From Actinoplanes sp. NBRC 103695 (lineage in GTDB: Bacteria; Actinomycetota; Actinomycetes; Mycobacteriales; Micromonosporaceae), in contig NZ_BSTL01000047.1 of assembly GCF_030269485.1 (NCBI RefSeq), positions 1 to 45,727 on the forward strand: a stretch of 45,727 bases of DNA, given 5' to 3'. The notes beneath the pieces are model-generated. The model was not told the DNA's origin. It was given only the letters and a program-made list of their open reading frames with translations, and did not search any database. A program made the translations under genes and the position numbers. Below are positions 29,160-36,253 of the stretch, piece by piece. Position 1 is the first letter of the stretch, and each line of letters opens with the position of its first letter.

Positions 29160-29721
29160 TCACCAGGTGACCCGGCAGCTCGTACGCGCCGTAGACGGGG
29201 GAGTCGGACTTGAACCGGACCTCGTCGACCCCGACGGCACGCCGAGCAGTCCGCAGATCGCCAGGGACGTTACCGGCAAGGCCAGCGCCCGTACCACGTC
29301 GACCGGGCGCTTCTCGGCGGCGAGCAGGTCGTCGATGAACCCGTCGACGATCTCCTGGATGCGAGGTCGCAGGCAGGCCATCCGCCGGACGGTGGACTCG
29401 CCGATCAGGGCACGGCGCTCGGCCGCGTGTTCCTCGCCGTCCAATGCCGATCATGCTGGGCGCTTGGGCCTGGGGGCGCTGGCGCATGGCTTTGTCGAAG
29501 CCGGGGATCGGGAAATTCGGCCGACGGCGGTCCGAGGAGAACCGGGAGTCGGTCAGGATCGCCCGTGCCTCGGCGTACCGGGAGACCCACCATGCCTCGT
29601 CACCGCCGTGCAGCGGTACTTTGCTGATCGGACGCTCCTCGCGGACCTTCGCCTGCTCAGACGGCTCAGAAAACGGACAACGCCGGGTGACCGGGAAGTC
29701 AGTTGATCTGGTTTCAGCCAT
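29160..29721 (-). pseudogene. Cytochrome P450, N-terminal half plus C-terminal tip
   Basis: ATG 29721 opens a normal P450 N-terminus: FPVTRRCPFSEPSEQAKVRE, AWWVSRYAEARAILTDSRFS. A one-base shift near 29450 leads to DGEEHAAERRALIGESTVRR and PVTSLAICGLLGVP. There the protein jumps to the last residues, DEVRFKSDSPVYGAYELP, where an extra G has turned the expected VTW-stop into an open frame running into the ferredoxin. The I-helix, ExxR and heme-Cys loop are missing. Its stop would have overlapped the ferredoxin GTG, showing that the two were coupled. Confidence 0.8.
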
Positions 29722-29749
29722 ATCGTAACGACGTAAATTCGACCCGCGG

Positions 29750-30050
29750 CGTTCAGGTCATCGAGGGTTTTCCGATTCCCGTGGCAGGGACCTGCTCGAG
29801 GCCGGAGAGGCCGGGTCGGGGACGATCAGAAGGTCTCCCGGCCGCGGCCGTGTGTAGGCGTTGGCGAGGACTTCGGCCGGGACGCGCCGGTGAACAAAAA
29901 TTGGTTCCACAACACCACGTTGAACGGACGCGGGTCGGTGCAGGCGGCGGCATCGACCACAGAAAACGAAATGCGGTCGACCGACCCCTTGGCGACCGAC
30001 CTGCCCTCAGCGACATCGAACAGGCTCGCGGCCACGTCCACACCGACCCC
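29750..30050 (-). pseudogene. SAM-methyltransferase fragment, paralogue of the downstream-mapped gene
   Basis: GVDVAASLFDVAEGRSVAKG, VDRISFSVVDAAACTDPRPF and NVVLWNQFLFTGASRP align with the central part of the methyltransferase at 30200-31243 (GVGIDISADLINVARARAVA, DRIDFIVADAAVYTYPHPF, DVVLWSQFFFSSASRP). After SRP a frame change occurs before the end. Both termini are missing or broken. It is clearly a diverged second copy of the same gene type. Confidence 0.65.
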
Positions 30051-30070
30051 GCGCTCGTTACGTCGAGTTG

Positions 30071-30214
30071 GGTACGATCCGGCCTCTCGTGGACTCCATC
30101 TTTCCCATGGACGCCGTGGCCGAAGCCTATCGGCGGCGGGAAGCGGGCGGCGTCCGCGGCAAGTACGTCATCACTACCCGGCACGCAGCTGAGCGGTTTT
30201 CACCGGACAGATGA
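30071..30214 (+). pseudogene. Zinc-type (MDR) dehydrogenase, C-terminal fragment
   Basis: GTIRPLVDSIFPMDAVAEAY followed by RRREAGGVRGKYVITT is the characteristic C-terminus of medium-chain dehydrogenase/quinone oxidoreductases (xRPVVDxxFPLxxxxEAxxxxExGxxxGKxVL). Only about 47 residues remain. The stop at 30212-30214 overlaps the stop of the convergent methyltransferase gene. Confidence 0.7.
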
Positions 30215-31243
30215 TCCCCGCTCGTCCCGGCCAACCAGGCTGGGACGGCGGGCTAGCAGCATCGTGCCGAAACGGTTGCGGTGAACGGTGATGTCCACGA
30301 AGCCAGCCGCCGCGACTTCGAATTCGAGCTCCGCGCTGGTCATGGGTGGCACTTCCCAGGAACGGACCAGCAGCGTGTCGAGCGCGCTGCGGATGGTCTC
30401 TGGCTGCTCGGCCGGGATGAGTACCGGAGCGATCAGAAGCCCTCCGGGCCGGAGTTGCGCGCGAGCATTGGCGAGGACCGCCGGTCGAGAGGCTGAAGAA
30501 AAGAAGAACTGGCTCCACAGCACGACGTCGAAGGGATGCGGGTAGGTGTAGACGGCGGCGTCGGCGACGATGAAGTCGATCCGGTCGCTCAGACCCAGGG
30601 CGACCGCGCGGGCCCGGGCTACGTTGATGAGGTCTGCGGAAATGTCGATGCCGACACCGCTGAGTGCGGGATACATCGCGGCAGCGGCCAGCATCGCTCC
30701 GCTGAGCCCGCAGCCGAACTCGAGATAGCGGGCTCCCGTGGAGAAGGCCTCGTGCCAGGCCGGGTTGCCTTCGATCAGCGACGTCATCACGGTTCGGCCA
30801 TGTGACGTGAACGGATCGACGCTCACGCTCGCCGCAAGTGCTCGCTGCTCCGCATGCCCCAGGCTCCAGAAGGCCGCCGATCCGGCCGAGGCGAAGAGGT
30901 CGGTGAAGAGTTGTTGACGCACTGCCGATCCGTTGAGGACGTCGAGGGCGTATCCGTCCGCGCCTCCGGTGACGAGCGCGGCATAGAACGGAGCAAGCCG
31001 GTAGTGGCCGAACTCTTCGTGCAGGACATCGATCGCGCGGAGCGCGCGGCACAGATGCTCGACGCGTGACCGGTCCAGGGCGGTCGACTCAGCCAGATCC
31101 TCGACAGTGACCGGGTGCATGCATCGGGCCAGGAAACCTGACTGCAATCCACCCCTCAGCACGGCGGCCTGTTCGGCGTCCAGCCGGAGGCCTTCGACGG
31201 CCGCCAAGGCGGAGAACGCGTAGTTGTTGTCGGCTGTGTGCAC
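30200..31243 (-). CDS. Class I SAM-dependent methyltransferase
   Basis: About 347 residues from GTG 31243 (GGAG at -11 to -8). A helical N-terminal dimerisation/winged-helix part (VEDLAESTALDRSRVEHLCR, AIDVLHEEFGHYRLAPFYAA) precedes the Rossmann SAM domain: ARYLEFGCGLSGAMLAAAA (motif I), GVGIDISADLINVARARA, DRIDFIVADAAVYTY, and LRPGGLLIAPVLIPAEQP. The arrangement resembles O-methyltransferase-like natural-product enzymes. It is intact, with a partial paralogue immediately beyond its 3' end. Substrate unknown. Confidence 0.85.
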   Translation of the reverse strand: MHTADNNYAFSALAAVEGLRLDAEQAAVLRGGLQSGFLARCMHPVTVEDLAESTALDRSRVEHLCRALRAIDVLHEEFGHYRLAPFYAALVTGGADGYALDVLNGSAVRQQLFTDLFASAGSAAFWSLGHAEQRALAASVSVDPFTSHGRTVMTSLIEGNPAWHEAFSTGARYLEFGCGLSGAMLAAAAMYPALSGVGIDISADLINVARARAVALGLSDRIDFIVADAAVYTYPHPFDVVLWSQFFFSSASRPAVLANARAQLRPGGLLIAPVLIPAEQPETIRSALDTLLVRSWEVPPMTSAELEFEVAAAGFVDITVHRNRFGTMLLARRPSLVGRDERGSSVR

Positions 31244-31356
31244 TCTGCTACTCCGTGTCGTCCTTAAGGAACTCGTACCCTGAAGACGAGTGCCGAGCAC
31301 TCCGGGTTCACGCGGACCGAGTGGGATACCGAACACAGTGGTCGGGTGGCCGGGAG

Positions 31357-31416
31357 GGGTCTCACCTCCCGGCTCCCTCAGATCCGGGCGTGACAGTCTC
31401 CCGTCACCCGGCTCCT
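31357..31416 (-). ncRNA. Group II intron RNA remnant
   Basis: Read on the minus strand, GAGCCGGGTGACGGGAGACT continues as GTCACGCCCGGATCTGAGGG and a GGGAGGTGAGACCCC stretch. This GAGCCG..gtga..gagac..cac..CGG.TCTGAGGG hairpin module is conserved in bacterial group II introns. No reverse transcriptase or other intron domains are visible nearby, so only a fragment remains. Recognition is by motif memory. Confidence 0.5.
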
Positions 31417-31468
31417 GTCATCTCCGTCGGCCAGAAGTTGCGGGTCCAGCGTCAGTACGCGGGTTCGG

Positions 31469-32164
31469 CTACTGCATACGGTTGGCGGCGGTACGCGCGA
31501 GAATGCCGTCGACCACCACGTCCAGGGCCCAGAGGCTTCGGATCAGGCCGCCGCCGGCAACAAGGTCGGCGCTGAGCCGGGCGATGTTCGGATATTGTTG
31601 CGGGTCGACGGTCTGGATACGGGTCTCCATGTCAGAGAGCCGTTCGGCTTCCAGTCTCGGCGAGACTTCCGCGCTGTGTTCGACGGCCAGCGCCGTGGGC
31701 ACCAGCAGGAGGAGGTCAACTCCCCAGGCGGCCGAACGGTCGTCGGCGCCGCCTTCTTTCAGTAGCGCCAGTACCTGCTCGACGATCGCGGTGAAGTGTG
31801 GGCCGTTCGGCTGCGTGGACAGCGCCATGCGGGCGAGCTCGGCATGGTTGCGCAGCACCTCGCCGTAGCCGGTCAGCAGATCCTTAAGCCGTGTACGCCA
31901 GTTGCCGCTGCTCGGAAACTTAACGGTGGCCAGCAGAGCGTCGAGGATCTGGGCGTGCAGATCCTCGGTGTCGCGTACGTACACGTAGAGGGACGCATGA
32001 CCGGTGTCGAGCACGCCCGCGATTCGTCTCATGGTCACCTTGGCCAGGCCTTCCGCAGACAAAATGCCTAGCCCGGCATCGATGATCCCCTGTCTGGTAA
32101 GTGCGGGTTTCGCGGGCCGCTCCCGACGGCTACGCCGCGCTGTTTCGGATCCGGGACGCGTCAC
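31469..32164 (-). CDS. TetR-family transcriptional regulator
   Basis: 231 residues from GTG 32164. After a basic N-terminus, the DNA-binding domain reads LTRQGIIDAGLGILSAEGLA, KVTMRRIAGVLDTGHASLYV and YVRDTEDLHAQILDALLA, a standard TetR helix-turn-helix. The C-terminal ligand domain is helical (RNHAELARMALSTQPNGPHF, SAAWGVDLLLLVPTALAVEH). No clear ribosome site precedes the GTG. A 32-bp perfect palindrome lies 20 bp upstream, so autorepression is likely. The same palindrome core lies upstream of the flavin monooxygenase at 15799, a plausible target. The upstream neighbour is a truncated response regulator, marking a junction next to the palindrome. Confidence 0.85.
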   Translation of the reverse strand: MTRPGSETARRSRRERPAKPALTRQGIIDAGLGILSAEGLAKVTMRRIAGVLDTGHASLYVYVRDTEDLHAQILDALLATVKFPSSGNWRTRLKDLLTGYGEVLRNHAELARMALSTQPNGPHFTAIVEQVLALLKEGGADDRSAAWGVDLLLLVPTALAVEHSAEVSPRLEAERLSDMETRIQTVDPQQYPNIARLSADLVAGGGLIRSLWALDVVVDGILARTAANRMQ

Positions 32165-32184
32165 CGGAACACAATAGCACGAAC

Positions 32185-32216
32185 GCGGTCGCAACGACCA
32201 TGGTCGTTGCGACCGC
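32185..32216. promoter_or_regulatory. 32-bp perfect palindrome, probable TetR operator
   Basis: GCGGTCGCAACGACCA (32185-32200) is followed directly by its exact reverse complement (32201-32216). It lies 20 bp upstream of the TetR start codon, a typical autoregulatory operator position. The centre ACGACCATGGTCGT is shared with the site at 16062-16092. Confidence 0.8.
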
Positions 32217-32631
32217 CCGGCGAAGCGGTCGAGCAGCCGCCGGGTGATCCGCGGGGCCACCACCGCCTCGCCGCCGGTCACTGTCCGGATCGCCGTCAGC
32301 AGATCGTCCGGTGGCACGCTCTTGAGCAGGAAGCCGCGTGCTCCGGCCTGCAGCGCGGCGAACGCCTCCTGGCCGGTGTGTCGAACGTGATCAGCACCAG
32401 CACGCGTGGCTCCGGGCCGGCGGCGCAGATCTCGCGGGTAGCGGCCACCCCGTCGAGTACCGGCATCCGCAGGTCCATCACCACGACGTCGGCCTCGGTG
32501 CCCCTCAGCAGCCGTAGGGCCTCGGCGCCGTCGCCGGCCTCACCGACGACCGTCATGTCCGGCTGCCGGTCGAGCACCATGCGGAGCCCGGTCCGCACCA
32601 GTTGCTGGTCGTCCAGCACGACACGGATCAT
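32217..32631 (-). pseudogene. NarL-type response regulator, receiver domain only
   Basis: ATG 32631 overlaps the kinase stop by 4 nt (ATGA). The receiver domain reads IRVVLDDQQLVRTGLRMVLD with phospho-acceptor Asp53 in VVVMDLRMPVLDG. A one-base indel near 32385 follows VLITFD; the other frame continues EAFAALQAGARGFLLKSVPP and DDLLTAIRTVTGGEAV to about 32217. The LuxR-type DNA-binding domain is entirely missing, replaced by the TetR operator region. Confidence 0.8.
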
Positions 32632-33650
32632 ACCTTCACCGCCCGTTCGGCCGCCCCGCCGAGCCGGATGCTCGCCCGTACCCGCCAGCCGCCGTTCTCG
32701 CGGGGTCCGGCCACGAACTCGCCACCGTACAGGTGAACCCGCCCGCGCATGCCGACCAGGCCGAACCCGCCGGAACGGTGCGGCGCCGCGACCCGGCCGT
32801 CGACCTCGACCTCGACGGCGTCCGGCCGGTACCGGACGTGCACGGTGGCGGCCGGCGTGCTTGAGCGTGTTGGTCAGCGACTCCTGCGCAATCCGGGTGA
32901 CCGCGAGCGCGCCCCCACCGGGCATCGCCGGCGCGACGCCGTCCACGACCAGGTCGACCGTGAGGCCGGCACCCCGGGCCCGCTCGACCACGGCGTCGAT
33001 CTGTTCCGGTTCGGCCGGGCTCGGACCGCCCGCATCGACGGCGTCGCTGCGCAGGTGCTCGACGAGCTGCTGGATCTCGGCGAGCGCGTCACGTCCGGTC
33101 ACACTGATCGTGTGCAACGCCTCGCGCGCCTCGCCGGGGTCCTCGTCGAGCAGGTACGAGGCTCCGTTGGCGTGCAGGACGATCACCGGCAGCGAGTGGG
33201 CGACGATGTCGTGCAGTCGCGGGCGATCCTCGTGCGTTCCTCGGCCACGGCGATCTGGGCCAGGTGCCGGCGATCGCGCTCGACGCCGGCCCGGCGTTCC
33301 CGCACGATGGCCCGCTGCTGCCGGAGGAGGCGCACGATCAGGGCCGCTGCCCAGATCACCGCGCCGTAGGCGACCATCTGACCGAACACCTCGAGCGCGT
33401 CGAGCAGCTCGAACCGCCGCCAGCCCAGCCATGGAGGTGGCCGCATCATGATCAAGGCGGTGCTGAACAGCAGGGTCGCCAGGCTGGCGCCGGCCGCCAT
33501 CGGCAAGCTGGGTCCATACACCAGCACGGCGTACAACGCGAAGCCCAGGGCGACCAGCGACACGCCGTCGTGCAGTCGTGTGCCGTTCACCTGGACCATC
33601 GCGGCAAGGGCGCCCAGCACCATCACCGCGGCGAGGACCGGCACGAAGCT
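32628..33650 (-). pseudogene. NarL-type sensor histidine kinase, frameshifted and 5'-truncated
   Basis: Membrane segments (FVPVLAAVMVLGALAAMV, LVALGFALYAVLVYG, AAGASLATLLFSTALIM) are followed by EERTRIARD; a frame change near 33215 leads to LHDIVAHSLPVIVLHANGAS with the phospho-His, and ALAVTRIAQESLTNTLKHAG with the HATPase N-box. A further change near 32845 leads to GGFGLVGMRGRVHLYGGEFV and the end. At least two indels. The 5' end is lost at a junction near 33650 with an oppositely oriented fragment. It is a broken counterpart of the intact pair at 37545-39346. Confidence 0.8.
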
Positions 33651-33659
33651 GCACCGCGA

Positions 33660-34491
33660 CGCGGACCGACAGGGCCTCGACAGTATCCGCGCCCTGGTCG
33701 AGTCGGAGGGCGATAAGCTGTCCACGTTCCTGCACGCCTATCAGATCTCCGTGCTCACCGACCGGATCGTCGAAGGCGAGCGCGGGACCATGTCCGGCAT
33801 CGAGAAGTTCAAGGCCACGCCCGCGAGTGTCAGCTCGCCGGTGAACCTGGCCGACGACAGCGCCTACGCCACCCCGGGTGCCCCGCCCAACGGCGCCGAC
33901 TACATACCGCTGGGCGACAGCTCGAAGCTGCGGTCGCTGCGGTTCAACGGCGATCCGACGTTTCCGGTCACACCGCTGTCGTGGACGGTGACGTCCAGCG
34001 ACCCGGACCGCCCCGGTGACGCGGTGATGTTCTCCGGCAACGAGAACAACACCGATTCCTCGGCCGTGACCAAGGTGTCCGTGCCGTCCTCGAACGCCGC
34101 CCTCACGTTCCAGGCCAGGTACGGCGCCGAAGAGGGCTACGACTTCGGGTACGTGCTCGTCTCCACCGACGGCGGCAAGACCTACACCGCCATCCCCGGC
34201 GACAAAACGGTCGACGGTCCCGACGGGCCTGCCGTTACCGGATCCACCGAGGGTTTCCGGCCGCACCGGTACGACTTGTCCGCGTACGCGGGGAAGGAGA
34301 TCCTGCTCGGCTTCCGGTACGTCGGCAACGAGGGCGGCTGACTCCTCGACGACGTGGCCGTCGGCACCACCGTGATCAGCGACGGCGCAAGCCTCGCGCC
34401 GTTCAAGTCGATGACCCAGATCCATCCGCCCGAGGTGGGCGGCTGGAATGTGCGCCTGGTGGGACTCGACGCCGATCGGTCGGTCGCCTAG
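33660..34491 (+). pseudogene. Immune-inhibitor-A/M6-like secreted protein, C-terminal part
   Basis: The frame holds VESEGDKLSTFLHAYQISVL, a Ser/Pro/Gly-rich extracellular domain, and then FGYVLVSTDGGKTYTAIPGD and YDLSAYAGKEILLGFRYV, the MAM-like module typical of immune inhibitor A-type metallopeptidases. A TGA at 34339-34341 replaces the Trp expected in GGWLLDDVAVG; the frame then continues LLDDVAVGTTVISDGASL to a TAG at 34489-34491. The catalytic HExxH domain is absent, lost at the junction near 33650. Confidence 0.6.
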
Positions 34492-34539
34492 CGGTAGTTT
34501 GTCGGCTTCGTAACCTTCACCCACTCTGCTGCGTTGCAC

Positions 34540-34812
34540 CGGATGGTGTCGGGTCGAGTGGGTGGGGTGCTGGTGGTTCGTGCGGTGTGTCCGCCGGCTG
34601 CGGGACCGTTGGAGGACTACGCGGCCGAGTCCGACGAGTTGTTTCGCGGCTGGCGCAGCGGCGGGGTTTCCCTGACTATCTGACCGGGCTGCTGGCGCCG
34701 CGGGACCGGAACAAAACGTTGACCAGGCTGGCTGGCTCCGAGCCGGTTGTCGGGGCGCAACACGCGGCGGTGCAACGGTTGCAGTACTTCCTGTCACAGT
34801 CCACGTGGGATC
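34540..34812 (+). pseudogene. IS701-family transposase, N-terminal fragment
   Basis: AAGPLEDYAAESDELF, then after a one-base shift LAQRRGFPDYLTGLLAPRDR, NKTLTRLAGSEPVVGAQHAA and VQRLQYFLSQSTWDP: this is the well-conserved N-terminus of IS701-type transposases. Only about 90 residues remain before the sequence passes in frame into a LysR substrate-binding domain. Confidence 0.75.
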
Positions 34813-35341
34813 CCGGTGAGGTCGCCTACGACCTCGCGGTGCTCCGGCCCGACGGGGTGGACCGCCCCGAGGTCGACGTGCGGTTGCTGTGCACCGAACG
34901 CCTGGGCGTGGTCCTCCCCGACCATCACCTGGCGGCCGGCCGCCGTCGCCTCGACCTGGCCCGGCTGACCGGCGAGCCGTTCGTGACGCACTTCTCCGGG
35001 CAACACTCGTCGATGCACGAGCACGTGATGGCGGCCTGCGCGGAGGCCAGCTTCCACCCCGACCTGGTGATGGAGGTGGGCGAGACGGCCACGCGCTGGC
35101 GGTCTTCGTGGCCGCCGGACTGGTGGTGGCGCTGGTCCCGGAGCCGGTGCGCAGCCTGGCCCTGGCCGGTGTCGCCTACGTCGAGCTGACCGGCGCCGCC
35201 ACCGTGGACCTAGCCCTGGCCACCCGCACCGGCGAGAGCTCACCGGCCGTTCGCCGGGTGGCCGACATGGTCGCCGCGCTCACCACCCGCCGGACCACCG
35301 CCGCCGCCCGCGCGCTCGACGCGGGACGCCGCGACGGGTGA
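34813..35341 (+). pseudogene. LysR-family regulator, substrate-binding domain remnant
   Basis: EVAYDLAVLRPDGVDRPEVD, RLLCTERLGVVLPDHHLAAG and LARLTGEPFVTHFSGQHSSM are a LysR effector domain; near 35090 the frame changes to ALAVFVAAGLVVALVPEPVR and SLALAGVAYVELTGAATVDL. The N-terminal helix-turn-helix is gone, replaced by the IS701 fragment. It ends at TGA 35339-35341, convergent with the DoxX-Rieske gene. Confidence 0.75.
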
Positions 35342-35368
35342 GAGCGCGCGAGCGGCGACGACGGTCGC

Positions 35369-36253
35369 TCAGGCGGTGGTGACCATGCCGTCGACGACCT
35401 CGACCGGGATCCGGGTGAGCGGCGCCGGTGGCGGCCCCCCGGTGACCCGGCCGTCTCGGTCGTAGGTCCCGCCGTGGCAGGGGCAGCGGAAGGCGTCGCC
35501 GGTGTGCTCGACCGGACAACCCTGGTGGGTGCAGGCCGCGTTCACCGCGATGAACGTGTCCGCCGCCGGGTGCAGCAGGTAGGCGGCCTGACCACCGGGA
35601 GCGGTGAACTTGAGCGACGCCCCGACGGCGAGATCCGCCGCCGCGACGATCACGGTCCCCGGCTGCGCACTGCCACCACCACCGGCCGGCGGCTCGTCGC
35701 GGCGGGCCAGCGCGACGGTTGCGCCGGTGGCGGCCAGCACGGTCGCCGCCGATCCGCCGAGGAGTAGCACCCGCCGGTTGGCGTCCAGCCCCTGGTCCCG
35801 CCGTTTCAGCGTCGTGGTCAGGAACCTCTGCAGGGACAGCACCCCGCCGTCGCCGGCGATCGTCAGCGGCGTCCAGGCGAACGCCACGAAGATGTCGGCG
35901 CCCAGGTAGTACGGGTCTGCGGTCCAGCTCACGGTCAGGAAGAAGCTGAGCGCCAGCAACAGCCCGCCGGCGGCCGCCGCCCGGGTGAATACTCCGGCCA
36001 GAACGGCCACCCCGACCAGCAGTTCGCCGATCGCGATGGCCAGCCCGGTCACCGGCGCGTGCTCGGCGCTCAGGGTGACCAGGAAGCCGATCGGCGAGGT
36101 GTCCGCCACGGCCAGCATCTGCTGCCTCACGCCGGCCGGGGACGACGGGTCCAGGTAGCTCGGGTCGAGAAGCTTGGAGAGGCCGGCGTACGCGAAGGTG
36201 AGGCCGAGGAACATCCGTAGTGGCAGCAGGACCCGGCCAGCCGCCGGGCTCAT
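35369..36253 (-). CDS. DoxX-family membrane protein fused to a Rieske [2Fe-2S] domain
   Basis: 294 residues from ATG 36253, which overlaps the upstream stop by 4 nt (ATGA). Residues about 5-150 form four membrane helices of the DoxX/DoxD type (RMFLGLTFAYAGLSKLLDP, AIAIGELLVGVAVLAGVFTR, GLLLALSFFLTVSWTADPYY). A further hydrophobic segment (about 160-182, RRVLLLGGSAATVLAATGAT) precedes a Rieske domain with box 1 CTHQGC (Cys241, His243, Cys246) and box 2 CPCHGG (Cys257, Cys259, His260). All four cluster ligands and the disulfide pair are present, so a 2Fe-2S cluster is expected, probably on the outer face. DoxX proteins are quinone-linked; an electron path from quinol to the coupled copper monooxygenase is my inference. 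Confidence 0.9.
   Translation of the reverse strand: MSPAAGRVLLPLRMFLGLTFAYAGLSKLLDPSYLDPSSPAGVRQQMLAVADTSPIGFLVTLSAEHAPVTGLAIAIGELLVGVAVLAGVFTRAAAAGGLLLALSFFLTVSWTADPYYLGADIFVAFAWTPLTIAGDGGVLSLQRFLTTTLKRRDQGLDANRRVLLLGGSAATVLAATGATVALARRDEPPAGGGGSAQPGTVIVAAADLAVGASLKFTAPGGQAAYLLHPAADTFIAVNAACTHQGCPVEHTGDAFRCPCHGGTYDRDGRVTGGPPPAPLTRIPVEVVDGMVTTA

Noticed and set aside
28957..29721. Genuine P450-ferredoxin fusion protein
   Set aside because: The joined frame results from frame changes and an inserted G; the natural stop/start overlap is visible and the P450 lacks its heme region.
13443..34341. TGA read as tryptophan or selenocysteine
   Set aside because: Intact genes in the window end normally at TGA, and the affected genes also carry frameshifts, so recoding is not needed.
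32296..34797. Single 833-codon minus-strand frame
   Set aside because: It is a chance run through antisense of the M6-like fragment, parts of a kinase in the wrong frame and a receiver domain; only pieces match real families.
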